A stretch of DNA of 64,000 nucleotides, taken from Euglena gracilis (Eukaryota; Euglenida; Euglenophyceae; Euglenales). The stretch is taken from positions 26,520,541 through 26,584,540 of the forward strand of contig CP154957.1 of NCBI GenBank assembly GCA_039621445.1. Reading direction: 5' to 3'. Shown here one piece after another: positions 34,490 through 46,862 of the stretch (the stretch's first letter is position 1; every line of letters begins with the position of its first letter). The notes under the pieces were generated by a model. The model searched no databases, was not told the origin of the DNA, and saw only the letters and a program-made list of their open reading frames with translations. The translations under genes were made by a program, and so were the position numbers.

Positions 34490-36882
34490 CTCGCAGGCCC
34501 CCGTGCCTTTCTCGTCCAAAAGAGAAAGATCATACGAGGGAAAAAATGTCAGCTTTCTGCATGCATGTTTTCTTCTGATCTTCATCAATGACAATGTGAT
34601 ATCTCATAAGAAACCCCATTATGGTACGTGTTTGAAATCATTCTTTTCATTGGAAAGTCCAACGCAGGTCCAAGGATGATCCAGGGGTCGAAAGGAGACC
34701 AAGAGCAAAAAGGCATACAGACAAATAACACATTTTTGTCTAGACAATGATCTAGCGATGCCAGAAATCATTATTCTTCTGGAGTTGGTCCGTTATTGCC
34801 GAGATTTTGCAACACCAATTTTCAAGAATTTTACCAGACTGAAAATTTGAGGCATTGAAGGCATTTACTTGCACTTCTTCACTTGCACCATTTGCCTGAA
34901 GATCACAAGCACTTGCATCCACATCACAGGGGGGCCCACTCAAGACCCCCACCCTGGGGGGCAACCACCGAGCCAACCGCCCAAAATCCAGCCAAAATCG
35001 GCTGAAAACCGTTGAAAAAATTCCCGGCCCGACCTTTGGCCAGGCCAAAACCTGGCCCATCGCGCACCCCACCCTTCCTGGAGCCCCAACTGACCAACCC
35101 AAAATTTAAAAACCCACCCACCCATCCAGGGGGGGGGGGTCACGCAGGTGTCAAGTGAATACTATGACTATGATCACAGCCCTGCAAAAAAAGCAAATTT
35201 TTAGTGTAATCACCCTGCCATGTTTCGGGATCGATAACCCTCCAAAAGAGCGCATGCGCACTTGCATATACATACGCGGAAATGGGTGAGAAGCAGACCC
35301 ATATCACTAAAATCCTGCCTTACCAGGTGTTTAATAGTGCTGAGCTCTTTGAAGGGAAAGAGCAATAAGGGGGTGATCATAAAACAAATTGTTGTGCAGT
35401 GGTGCAATGCATGTCGATGAAATGTGCAGCAATGTTCAAACCCAATGAAAAGAACCCCTAATAAAAGATAATGGGAACATGGACAAAAAAATCAAAATCA
35501 AAATCAAAATATATAATAATAATAATTATTAAAAAAGGAAAGCACATAAAACATAAGTTACAGCAAAAAAATACATGGCAAAAAAATAGGGAAAAAAACA
35601 AAATAGTTGAAAACAATAACAAAATAATAAAATAACGATGAGATATTTTTTTAAAATTCTGCAAAGAAGGGTGGTAATAACAATAATAATAATGAATAAA
35701 TAAAAGATGAAATGACCATACAGTCATCCTTCGGATGGGGTTATCCTTCGGATAAGGATAAGGGCTAAACCCCTCCCCAAAATAACACCCCCCCATAAAA
35801 TGGACCCTTCCCCAAGACCCCCCCCTGCACGGTCCGAGCAAAAAATCCATGAAATGGACCCCCCCATGGATAAGACCCCCCAGGGTTAAAAGCAAGCGAC
35901 CCATGAAATAGACCCGGGCTCTGATTGGGGGGGGGTTAGGTTTAAGGCCAAAGTTTGAAAGTTGGGCCGAATTGCGACCTAATTCAGGCCTAAATCAACC
36001 TAATCTTAGGCCAAAATTCTCACCCCAAACCTGTTCCTAACCCTACATCTAACCCCTTGTGCGCCTTCATTACATCTGATAAAAGACAATGGGGAAAGAA
36101 AACAGGAAGGTTTCTTTTCTGGGACCCTTGTTACCCTTGTCGTACAGCCATAACTTGACTGGCTGGTTGTACGAAAGGAGGTGGAGACCCTTTTTAATAT
36201 AGTGGCTTTCACTCGGTCAGTGGAAGATGATTCAAAAAAACAAACCTGTTGATATGTTTTGGCGATTAGAGTCTCTCTCCTCTCGTAGGACCTGAGAGCA
36301 AGAAAGAGCTGGGGGGACGGGGACGCCAACGAAACATTTGTGTCAACAAAATTCAATGCTTGGCATGCATTGGCGCGACGTAACAGCAGCATGGCAAAAG
36401 GAGTGTGCCATACTCCTTTGTGCCACTTGGCAATGATGGTGGTGCAGATGGTCTGCAATCAACACGGCTATGGCCATGCTGAGGCAGTGGAGATGGCGGA
36501 GGTGGGGAGGACAACACGGCACGAGACGCTGCGCCAGCGATGGGGCTTTGCATCAAACCTGAGAAGGGGGTTCAAAGCACACAGCTGTTGGTTCAAGAAA
36601 CCTCTTCTCCTTTGTCGGGAAAATTCTGGCGAAACAAAAACCAGGAATGCGCTTTTGGCTCTTTATTGAGGGGGGATTGTGTCATCTGGTGCCTCTCTTG
36701 GGACTGGGCGCCAACCGGGGGGAAAACGCAAATGTCCAACAACCCTGCAAAGAAAGTGGGGGGGACTGCAGGCAAACTGACCATGGCACTTTGCAGGGGA
36801 AACTCCAAAAGGAAAAGGGAAAGGGGTTTGACCAAACAGGAAAGGGTGGTGAGGGGGACCCCCAGGACCCTGGGACCAGGAC
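34490..36882. other. Gene-poor stretch
   Basis: Mostly AT-rich, with C/G-run repeats at 34930-35130 and 35790-35940 and TTAGG/CCTAA-like degenerate words at 35935-36060. One possible short minus exon (36246-36291) encodes SYERRETLIAKTYQQ between a CTCTCAG acceptor and a CAG/GTTTGT donor; it has no partner and is weak. Confidence 0.45.
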
Positions 36883-37237
36883 CATACAATTGCTTACCGA
36901 CCCCCGGGGGGGGAGGGGGGGTCACTCCACTTTTTTAAAAACCAGTCAGTCACTCATTTTCAAAAAACCAGCCAGTCACTACCCCCCCAGGGGGGGGGGG
37001 GTCGGCCACTCAGAAAAACGGCCACTTTCCAGTCACTTTAGGCCATTTTAGGCCCAAAAAATTTTTCCGGCGACTTCGGCGCCGGGGTCACTCAAGCCAC
37101 TTTTGCCCACTCCTGGCCGACCCCCCCCCCCGGGGGGGGGGAGGGGTTCGGGCCAAAAACCAGTCAGTCACTCTGAAAAAACCAGTCACCCACCCCCGGG
37201 GGGGGGAGGGGTCGGTCAGTGCTTAAGCAATTGCCTG
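36883..37237. mobile_element. TIR element, perfect TSD ACCAGGAC
   Basis: Ends CATACAATTGCTTACC and the inverse TTAAGCAATTGCCTG are flanked by ACCAGGAC on both sides (36875-36882, 37238-37245). The body holds CCAGTCAGTCAC units, C/G runs and a GGCGACTTCGGCGCC hairpin. The same family occurs at 27917-28259. Confidence 0.87.
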
Positions 37238-37245
37238 ACCAGGAC

Positions 37246-37973
37246 CAGGCTTCTTTTTAAGCAGGGGGGGGGGAAATGCAACTGGGCCCTTCAAATTATG
37301 CAAGTCAAAAAAATGCAAAAAAATGCAAAAAAAAATGCAAAAAATGCAAAAAAATGCAACTTGCATGAAAAACCTGAGAAAAAGCTGGAATATAACAGAG
37401 CTTTGCTGCCTAAGATCAAAAAAAATTTCCAGGGCAAAATATTTTATGCAAAAAAATGCAAAAAAATGCAAAAAAAATCCATAAATATGGCAACCAACAA
37501 CAAAATTTTTTTCCAGGGCAAAATATTTTATGTAGAAAATGCAAAAATATGCAAAAAAATTCAAAACATATGGCAACCAACTACAAAAATTTTTCCGGGG
37601 AAAATATTTTATGCAAAAAAATGCAAAAAAATGCAAAAAAATGCAAATTTCGGGAAAAGCCGATTATGCAAAAAAATGCAAATTATGCAAGTTGCATTTC
37701 CCCCCCCCCTGTTTTAAGACCCCCGGGGGGGAGGGGGGGGTCCCCCCAACCCACCCAGGGTGGCGCGGGACCCCGGGGGGGGGGGGGGCAGGGACCCCCC
37801 CAAAAATCGGGCCCGTTAAAGGCAATTTTCAAGAATTTTCGGCGCTTCGCGCCGAAAAGGTATACCCGGCGCCTCCGGCGCGGGACCCCCCCCCCCCAGG
37901 GGGGGTCCGGCCCGGACCCACCCATCCACCCCTCCCCCCAGGGGGGGGGGCTGCTGACTTAAAAAGAAGCCTG
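37246..37973. mobile_element. Adjacent TIR element, CAGGCTTCTTTTTAA ends
   Basis: It starts immediately after the right duplication of the preceding element and ends with TTAAAAAGAAGCCTG at 37973. The flanking 8-mers match at only 5 of 8 positions, so its duplication has decayed or the element was rearranged. It contains the ATGCAAAAA array and a C/G-rich block with two TTCG-type hairpins. Confidence 0.65.
37300..37695. repeat. ATGCAAAAA interspersed array
   Basis: Dozens of copies of ATGCAAAAAA occur in three clusters, separated by repeats of a longer unit containing TTTTTCCAGGGCAAAATATTTTATG (three copies). The lysine/asparagine-rich frames are repeat artefacts. Confidence 0.85.
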
Positions 37974-40254
37974 GCAAAGACCCCCAACCACCACCCATAA
38001 GATACTTTCATTCAGCCTTGCTCACGCCCAAAAAAAAAAAAAAACCCAACCCGATGCCTCAGGTGATGCAACCCTGACTTTATCACGAAAAAAATACACC
38101 AAAAGATTCCAGAAAATAGGTCAGTCATAGCAAGCGTCTGTGGTGCCCCCGGTCTACCTGAAGGTGGGGAGTGCCCTGGGTGAGTTTCACTCGCTCTAAA
38201 GAGACATGAGCTCAGCAACAACCCCTCTGGCCACCTGCAGGGCTGGACTGCGAATAGTATTTTCGGGTGGGGAAAAAAGCCCTGAAGAAAAACATTCAAA
38301 AATGATGAACACCAGGCGCTGCTTAGCAACCCCCGGCTGGAAAAGTTGGGCTGGGTGGGGGAAAAAGGTGCTGGGCTGACCGCCCCCCCCCCCTGCGCAC
38401 GGATGGAACTGGGCCCGACCCTAAGTTGAACCGGGTGCCAAGAAATTGGAAATATTGGAAATAAAAACATCCCCACCCAGAGCCAATGGGGGAAATGGGG
38501 GGAAACCTCAATTAGATTTGAGACTGGCGTTGAGCTTTTATCTTTCTCAAGAACGAAACTTACCCCCTGGTATGGGTATTTATAGATATGACAACTGCAG
38601 ATTATTGATATCATCCTGGCCCTTTTTCAGGCACAATCAACTCCCAGCTTTCCTACACACCTCCATTTGACATCCAACTCATTGCCATGCAGCATCCGAA
38701 GTGAGTTGGACTGGCCAGCCAACACCCCCCCCCGACTCTTCCATTTAAGTGGGGGCGAGTATTGTGCCCAAAAAAGATTTTCCTGAAATGTTCAAAAAAT
38801 TATTCTTGAATTCAGGAAACACAGATATAAGAATTTTTTTTAAACAAAAACAGAAAGCAAGATGACAAAAATGAAAATAGAAATGACTGGGAAAGAAAGG
38901 GAAAAAAAGAGAGAGAGAAAACAGAAAACCTAAAAAATATTGCCGAAAATTTCGAAAACATGCAAAGTAACAAAAAAAGTGTAAAGGTCAAGAAAAAGAA
39001 AAGATGTTTCAAACTAGTAGGAAAATACGATTGAATCGAAATAATTGAAGCAAAATAAAAATGAAACCAAAAACGGGAATGCATTTGAAGCCAGTGTGCA
39101 GTTGGCCTGATAATCTCTATCAATCCATCCCTCCCTCCCTCCCTCCATCCATCCATCCATCCATCTATTTCTATTTATCTATCTTTATATAGTCCCTATC
39201 TATGATGGTGGTGGTGGTGGTGGTGGTGGTGGTGGTGGTGGTGGTGGTGGTGGTGGTGGTGGTGGTGGTGGTGGTGGTGGTGGTGGTGGTGGTGGTGGTG
39301 GTGGTGGTGGTGGTGGTGGTGGATGACGGGCAGCCATATTCTAAACACATACACAGCACGAAGTGGGGAATGGCAAGGGGAGGGTGAGGGGGATCGCTGA
39401 GCTCTGATCCCTTTTTGGGTAAGAGCGAAGCTTACCGCCACCCCCCTCTTAGGTAGGTAGTGTGTCTTTCTTTGGAAATAAGTCCCAGAGCCACCAAGCC
39501 ATCAAAAAGGCTGAATAGAAGACGTCAAGCCAGTGCAACGCCCTGTCCAGTGGTACTTGGCCTTCCCAATAACTTCATGCCCCATTTTTTGGACCATTTT
39601 TGGCCTGTTTTGGAACGTTTTTGGCCCAAAAATCGTGAAATGCCAAATATCTTGCAAATGAAGCAAATTCAACCAAAGTGTTGGAGACCTAATTTGCTGC
39701 CCTTAAAATGCCCCATCTAACGGTACTTCCCCGCAACTTCCCGCCTGGCCTGAGATATGGCCGAGATATGACGCCCAGCGCTCAGGCTTACAACTCTGCA
39801 GTTTTTGGCAATTTCTGAGTTAAAAAAAAATTGATTTTCTGAAATTGCTCAAAATGGTGGGGAATCAAGGGCTTCGATTGAGGTCTCTGGAAATTTTGCT
39901 GAATTTGATTCGTTTTCGGAGTATTTGGCATTTCGCGATTTTGGGGGACCAAAAACGGCCCGAAATGCGCCACAAAATGGCCGTTTCTCGGGCCCGGTGG
40001 GGAGTTGCAGGAAAATGAACATAAGGGACCTTCCTTTTTATTTTAGGTTGCCGGACGTTTCCTTTAAAATTCCCCATCTAACGGCACTTTGATTTCCCTG
40101 CAGCTCCCGCCTGGCCTCAGATTACGCCACAAAAAAAACAGCATTTTGGCCCAAAAAAAATCTGTTTGTCTGTGCCAAGCTGAGCCCCCAAACCAGGCCA
40201 GGACGCCGGGCCCCTGGGCCGGGCCGTCATTCAAGGAGACCGACAACGTCCAGT
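37974..40254. other. Stretch without a supported gene
   Basis: Contains AT-rich sequence, a TCCA/TATC microsatellite at 39117-39180, a (GGT)n block at 39204-39322, and A-rich segments. I see no exon or RNA gene. Confidence 0.6.
39204..39322. repeat. (GGT)n trinucleotide microsatellite
   Basis: About 39 uninterrupted GGT units. The right flank (GGATGACGGGCAGCCATATT, then GCACGAAGTGGGGAATGGCA) is shared with the trinucleotide block at 23308-24080. Confidence 0.97.
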
Positions 40255-40993
40255 TCACAAACTGTCACAAAGACTGGAATTTTTTTTAAACCATGAAGGG
40301 ATCAGATCCAAAAAGCTGCAAAATTTCACGACAGAATCGGCATTATGACAAACTGCGAACCAGCGGGATCCAACAACCTGAATCAGGCAAACCAACTGCC
40401 TTCTTTTTATAAAAAAAAATTCAAACTGGTTGGAAAATGAATATTGTTTCTTGATGTTTTTCAACTGTTTATAAATGTTTTTATTGAATTTTGAAAGTGG
40501 AGACTGAGCAGAGGAGATGTCTCTCATTATGGGCAACCCAGTTGGGTTGTTGAAACTCCCCAAGCAATGGCATTAAAGGACAAGAAGAAAATGAACGTGA
40601 GAGAAAGGGACACCATGCCTCCTGCATTAGAGTCCTTGCTTTCAAGCTCGATCGATTTCCTATGGTTTGGTAGTGAGCTCATATGCCTCTGAGGTGATGG
40701 TGCTTGCCGATGCAGGATGGAATCATCTGACTTGACAAATTCTTTTAGGAACAAATACGATGAGCTCTCCACCCCAGCTTCAACTCTGAATGAGAGAAAT
40801 GAGAGCGTTGTCAACTTTTGCCAAGATCAATTGTTTGCACAAAAATAATATCAGCGCTTTCCCCTTTGGATAAATGCATTCTCCATTTCACCAGAGATGT
40901 GTGCCAAATCTCTTGTCCAAAGGGGCCAAGAAATGTTTCGGAAGGATCAGCCGAATATATTTCACATGGGCTGCCGCACCGAGGGGAACCCAT
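40255..40993 (-). pseudogene. hAT-type transposase fragments
   Basis: The clearest piece (40255-40377) follows a GATTCAG acceptor and encodes GSRWFAVCHNADSVVKFCSF, matching the TRW-containing helix near the end of TTF-type hAT transposases. Upstream minus-strand open segments at about 40600-40790 and 40811-40993 have the same lower-GC composition and may be other pieces of the same gene, but they match nothing I can name. No intact reading frame or TIR was found. It is probably a dead copy of a family related to the 18141-18931 fragment. Confidence 0.5.
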
Positions 40994-41099
40994 GTCAACC
41001 TTTGCAGAGCATTAAGTCCCAAAAGGCCACATTTTACATCCCGCAAGCCTTCGGGTCATGGTTGAAGTCAGGCCAGGGGGCCAGCCTTATAGGGGCCAA

Positions 41100-43869
41100 A
41101 TTTGCATGCTACGAACTTGGGCAGCCATCTGCAGGGGTTTTTGTAAGACCAGGGGGGAGGGGGGTCCCCCCACCCACCCTGGGGGGCCCCCCCAGGGGGG
41201 GTCCCGGGAGACACAAAATTTGGCCAAAAATCGCGAAAAGAGCACCTTTTCAAAAAATTTTGGCGCCGAAAAGCATATCCCACCCCCCACCCCCCCCGGG
41301 GGGGGGGGGGGGGGGTCGGCCGGACCCACCCACCCTACCCCAAACCCCCCAAAAATAAGACCCGGGTCGTATTTTTGGGTCCGTTGCTGGAAGCCTGCAG
41401 GGGGGTCTGATTTTGGGGGTGGGGGTCTTATTTTGGGATTTTTTCTTGACCCTAACGGGCCCGAAAAAAACACCATTTTCCATTGTTCCCAAGAACACTA
41501 AAATTTTTCCTTCGGCGCTCCGTGCTAATTGGTGTGAATTGACATTTACCATGTTTTTTGCACTTTAAAAATCTGAAAATTTTTGAAATTTCATCATTTC
41601 TGTGTGTGAAATTGGGGTTTTTGGTAATTTTTTAGAAAAATTTTCTCCGTCTTCGGCGCTTGCGCCGTAAGGGGGGGTCTTATTTATGGGGGGGGTCTTA
41701 TTTTGGATTTTTGCTCGATCGGCAGGGGGGGGTCTTATTTTTGGGGGCAGTCTTATTTTGGGGGGGGGTCTTCTTTGGGGGGGTTTACCCCCTCCCCCCC
41801 CCGGGTCCACGACTAAAAAAAACTTCTGGCCATGTGCAAAATGGCCGAAAGCCCCATTTAGAGGGGCCCAGGTTTGCAGTGAGGAAGAGGGACCAATCGC
41901 CCGGGGGGGGGGGGAGAACCCAGGGGAAAACATCGAAGCAATTTCCTTGAAATTAGACAGGATCATGGGGTATTTATGTGGGTCGTGCAGGGTTATGCAA
42001 AAAAAAGTGGAGCACAAATGAATAAAACTGATGTTGTTGGCAACTTTGATCGTAAACACTGGACCAAAAACGCCCCCAAAAAAAACAATCCAAGCTGGCC
42101 AAATCAGCCTAAATTGGTCTAAAACTGAATTATGCAGAATTGTGAACTGTGAGCCCCCCAAAACATTAAACGTCCATTTTCTTGGGTCAGTTGCTGAAAA
42201 TCCTGGATTTTTCACAACAAGAAAATAAAATGTGAAATACCCTGGAGGCTCATACCTGGAGAAATGGCCCAAACACTGGCGGACCTTTGCAAAGATAGAC
42301 CGGCGTTACAATCATGAAAAATAAGAGTAGCCCCCACCCCCGGGAAACTGTTATGCCCGAGAACCTGGGGTCCCGCCGGGAAATGTCAGGGTCCCCAGTA
42401 CTGTCCAAGCTGTCAGGGTGGGAAGTTGTCAGGGTCCCCAACATCAGCCAACCTGTCAGGTGACAGTTTCCGGGGGGAGGTTTGCAGCGTGGCTGAATTC
42501 TGTTGCCATCTGCTGAAAACCCTTGAGAAAAGCTTTCGATCAAGGGGTGCCACGGGTTCCTCACACTGCATCCAGCACAATCACAATGAATTAATGCCAA
42601 GGATTTTTTTTAAAGACTGAGAGAGGGGTAGGGGCAGCGCAGTCCTCAAAGAAACCAAAAAAAAATCCGCTGTCCCAGCACATTCCATGCAAAATCCACA
42701 CAAGAATGGGATTGTTTTGGTGAGAACAGGTCGACATCAGGAAAAAAAATTGATTCCTTGCATCCTTGGACCATCGCCCATCCAAGCAGATCATCAATAA
42801 AATGTGTTTTGACTTTTCTTTTTTGACTCCATTCAAATCCCAGTACAACACTTGGCTGGCCCTTTGGCCCAAAAGGGGGGCGGTCCTTAAGAAAACAAAA
42901 AAAAATTTCCCGTCCTTTAAGGACCGCCCTGGGGAAGGGGTCAGTGGGCAGGGGTGGGGTACTTCTTCGGCGATGTGTCACCCCCTCCTCCCTGACAACT
43001 CAGCCCCACTTCGTCGGAATTCAGCCGCCAAAGATTAACACCGGCCAGCATTTGTCACAACCCGGCTTTTGTTCTATAGCAGTTGCGAAAGAGTGGAGGC
43101 CCCTGTCTGTGGCCAGCCCTACATGGGAAACTGTCAGGTTGCCGCCCGGAAAACTGTCAGCTCTCTTGGTGCTGGCCAACTTGTCATGATAGGAAGTTAT
43201 CAGGCACCCCCCTGGGGACGGCCCCCTTTGCAAGCCCCCCCCCCCTCCAGTCCAGGACGGGGGACACCGCCCCCCAACCCCGTGCACCCTCCTTATACCG
43301 AAGCTTGTGTCAGGATGCCTGGTTCCGGCCGACCTGACTTTTTGGGGGTTTTCCTGCCCCGTGAGGGTGAGGGGTTTGTGAGGGCATGGCTTCCACACCT
43401 CTCAAACCCAAAAAACCCCAAATACGTGGCTATGTTTACCGTGTCCACCGCGCCAACGCCCCGAGCACTGCGAGCACCGCAGTCTGCATGTTCCGGTTCC
43501 GGTGGGTGTGGTTGGCTTAGCTATGTCTCGCCTGGAAATTGCCAAGCTGCTTGACGGATGGCTTGCGGGTTGCTGCAGGGCATCAACCTCCTCCCCCCCC
43601 CCCCCCCCCACCCAGAGGGTCCCCAACAACCCCCCCCCCCCCGGAGTCCGTTTTTGGAGGGTCAATTTTGGGTTTCCAAAAAAAACTTTGCGCTTCGCAC
43701 TAAAATCGGAGGAACCCTCCCACCCACTTGACCCCCCCCCAGGGGAGGGGTTCTGGCGGACCCACCTAAACTTTCCCTCCCCACACCGCCGGGGGTCCAT
43801 TTTGAAGGGAAAAAATCCTTGATTATCGCATTTGGAAAATATTTTTTGAAGAAAATTCTGTTCACGTTT
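41100..43869. other. Repeat-filled stretch without a gene
   Basis: Holds C/G-run elements with GGCGCCGAAAAG-type hairpins (41140-41345, 41640-41815), CTGTCAGG-rich repeats (42360-42475, 43125-43215) and copies of the CTTTCGATC repeat (about 42525). No supported exon. Confidence 0.6.
42505..42560. repeat. CTTTCGATC repeat family, copy 1
   Basis: Shares GAAAA-AGCTTTCGATC-AGGGGT with blocks at 46280-46345 and 46570-46645, and on the opposite strand with 44165-44240. The better copies continue into a GCTCGCGATCGTCGG word. Confidence 0.6.
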
Positions 43870-44142
43870 TTATGTGAAGCCCTGCATTTCATGAACGTGT
43901 CGCGAACAGCCAGTCAGCCTGTCCACAATACACAGAGCATGAAAATGCGAATGCCCTATCCACCAAAAGTTCACATCACATTTTTTGTGTGTTTTCCCTA
44001 TTTGAGTCCGAAGATTTCCCCCGAAACATATCCTTGTAATGCCCATCGTTTGTGTTATGTTGTTACTCCCCAGAACCCTCAGGTCATCAATTTGAAGGGA
44101 AAAATTGTTTCTGTATGGCTCCTCACGCTTCACAAAGCACAC
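43870..44142 (-). other. Unassigned open frame of 90 codons
   Basis: A minus-strand frame with protein-like composition (GGNLRTQIGKTHKKCDVNFW) ends at 43870. GC content is low, like the transposase fragments. It overlaps a plus-strand frame of similar length, so coding status is doubtful. It may be a transposon remnant. Confidence 0.25.
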
Positions 44143-44164
44143 AGAACCACAATTTCCACTGTGA

Positions 44165-44240
44165 TTTTGGCCAATCCGACGATCGCGAGCGAATCTCTGG
44201 CTATGTGCATCGTTCAGGTTCCAAGTTACCCTCGATCAAA
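44165..44240. repeat. CTTTCGATC repeat family, inverted copy
   Basis: Contains GGCCAATCCGACGATCGCGAGCG followed by AAGTTACCCTCGATCAAAAGCT, the inverse of the copies at 46280-46360. Confidence 0.7.
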
Positions 44241-44326
44241 AGCTGGTGGTCATGAATGAAAATTTTCACCCACGGTGCTCTTATTCCACAACAACACCAA
44301 TTTTCATCAAAATTTGATACTCAACC

Positions 44327-44757
44327 TACCTCCCCCCCCCTTGTCGTATGACCGGGTGCCTGCAACCTGCGACCGGGGGGGGGAGGGGGGTTGTAGGACC
44401 CCCCTAACCTGCAACCTGCGACAGAGGGGTGGTCATTATAGTGGGGGTGGTCGTTGTTCACAGTATTGATTGATACCAAGGTATCGATCAACAAAAGCCA
44501 AAGGACCTTGTACAACCATGGAGACTTTCGAGCCATCTACGGGAGTGCAAAACATGAGCGCCAGTGGGGAACAAGGAAAATGCTGGAAAAAGGCGGCATG
44601 CATGGATGCACCTTCACACAACCTCAGAAAAACCAGCCTCTTTTTTGGTCCTGACCTGCAACCTGCGACCGGGGAGGGGGGTCGTTAGACCCCCCAAACC
44701 TGCAACCTGCGACCGGGGGGCATTATAGTGGGGTGGTCGTATGACAAGGGGGGGGGG
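44327..44757. mobile_element. TIR element, CCCCCCCTTGTCGTATGACC ends
   Basis: Left CCCCCCCCTTGTCGTATGACC and right GGTCGTATGACAAGGGGGGG are inverted. Each end carries paired CCTGCAACCTGCGACC units. The layout is the same as 11676-12107, so they are one family. The interior has no clear coding frame. Confidence 0.75.
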
Positions 44758-46014
44758 GCCTCTAATTGCCCCCCCAAATTGGCAAATTGGGGGTCCCGTT
44801 GGACGGTCCATTAGCCATTTAGGGGGGGGGTCAGCCTAATTGGCTCATGGCCGGGGTAACCCCCCCCCAATTGTCTCCCCCCCCCTGATTGGCTAACTGG
44901 GGGTCCGAAGGAGCCCGGCCATTAGCCAAATAGGGGGGGGGAGGGTAGTGGTCCCCAAATTGCAAATTTCATTGTATTATGTGGAAAAAAGACAGGACCT
45001 CAACGACAAATTTCGGCAATTTTTGGGCACGTTTCATAACATTTTTTTTGCTGACAGAACCGTGAATACCCCCCCCCCAATTGGCTGGGGGGGGGGGACA
45101 AATGGGCGGGGGGGGTACACTAAAGTCGAAACTGTGTCAGGAACTGTGTTTGGGCCAAGAGTTAGGGGGAGCCCAGGGGCGGGGACCGCGGCGCCTTCCC
45201 CGCCCCTGGGCCCCCCTAAAACCTTGGCCCCAAAACACTGAAACTGAAACCGTGTTTGGGCCGATTTCGAGACTTTAAAAGTCTTAAATCTTCGCCCAAA
45301 ACACGGTTTCAGGCCAAAGTGCCATATTAGGCCACCACCAGCGGTGTCGGAACAAATTTTTCCCGGGGGGGGGGCGAGGAAGCGACAAAATTTGGAGCAC
45401 ATCCTTTTTTTTCCCGGCGCGAAGCGCCGAGGAAAATTTTTCCTTGGCACAACCAATATGTATTTTTTCCTATCCTCCTGGCCCAGAAGGGGCCGAGACA
45501 CTAACGACTTTTTGAAGTCCATTGCCCCCAAAAATTGAACTGGAAAGTGAAACCTTTGGACACCTCCCAACTCAACCCCACTGTCGACTTCGCAACCTGG
45601 GGGGGTGAAGAAGCCATTCTTTTCACCTTGCGCAAAATTATTTTTTTCATTGACATTGACCCGCAGAGTTTAACCCCAAACTCGGCTGGAGGAAGGGGGA
45701 CGCGTGAGGAATCAGTTTGTATTCAAACAGCCAAGGTGAAAGGTTTGTGGGGACCCCCCCAAAAATTACCATCAAAGGTGGAAAAAAAAGTCGGCTTGTG
45801 GCACATCAAGAAGTGCCATGGGTTTTAGGGAGGCGAAATGGGCATTTTTGCAAGGGCTTTATTTTCGACCGCCAAAGGCGGCTGAGACGGTGATGGATTT
45901 TGTCAATTTCACTTTCCAGAAATGTGATTTCAACTGGTAAGGTGGTTGCCGAAGGAAGCCGAGACAGTGACGCCCTTTGAACCATTAAACCGGCGTTTGA
46001 GAGTCCCCCACCCC

Positions 46015-46862
46015 CCACGGGTTTTCCGGACGCCGGTTCTGTCCTAAAACCCGGCGTTAGGCATAACGCCGGGTTTGTCCAAAACCCGTCGTCCGGTTTT
46101 CATTCCTAAAAATGTCACCAAAAGTGCCCAAAAGTGGCCCTAAGGTCCTGGTATGACTGTTTTTTAACCATCTAGGACAATGAATTTTGCCATTTGGGGA
46201 CCAGTGGGGTGGATGTCCAAAATTGGTGAAAATTGGCCCAGATTTCGATATAGAGTACCGTGCGGCGTGGAACGTCTGTTGAAAAGAGCTTTCGATCGAG
46301 GGGTAACTTGGTACCCTAACGTTGCACGCAGTCCGGGATACGCTCGCGATCGTCGGATTGGCCAGAATCTGAATCAAAATTTGCGGTGATTTCTGGGGAT
46401 TTTTGGTTAAAGATGCTGAATAAACCTTACAGAAACGTTTTTTCTCTTCGAATCAACCACCTGAGGGGTCCTGAGGGGGAACCAGAGTTGTGAAATTAGA
46501 GTTTCCCAGTGACAGAAAATAAGAGATCCAGGCGGCGTGGCTGAATTTGGTGGTGATCGCCAGTCGTCTGATGAAAAGAGCTTTCGATTGAGGGGTGACT
46601 TTGCACCTGGACGATTGACACAGCCAGAAATACCCTCGCGATCGCCGGAATTTGGTGAAATGCAAAGTGGCGTGACATTGCAGATCAGTGGTCGGAGATT
46701 GGTCCTGGGAGTGTCCTTTGACCGAAGGTTGGGGACGCCGGTTCTGTCCTGAACCCAACGTCTCTAAAACGCCGCTTTAAACAAGGGGGGCGGACGCTGG
46801 TTCTGTCCAAAACCCGGCGTTCCGGACGCCGGGTTTTGGACAGAACTGGCGTCCGCCCCCCC
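46015..46862. repeat. GGACGCCGGTTCTGTCC palindromic repeats and CTTTCGATC copies
   Basis: ACGCCGGTTCTGTCC and the inverse GGACAGAACCGGCGT, with GGTTTTGGACAGAAC variants, occur at 46020-46090 and 46733-46862 and enclose two copies of the CTTTCGATC repeat (46250-46385, 46530-46650). It looks like one composite inverted-repeat element. Further copies of the palindrome lie at 51240-51412 and 52208-52345. Confidence 0.7.

Noticed and set aside
37246-37973. Perfect duplication for the second of the adjacent elements
   Set aside because: Flanks ACCAGGAC and GCAAAGAC agree at only five of eight positions.
39171-39441. Poly-Val, poly-Thr and poly-His frames
   Set aside because: Direct translations of the (GGT)n block.
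40897-41358. Plus-strand 153-codon frame
   Set aside because: It runs into a C/G-run element and overlaps minus-strand frames that better resemble transposase pieces.
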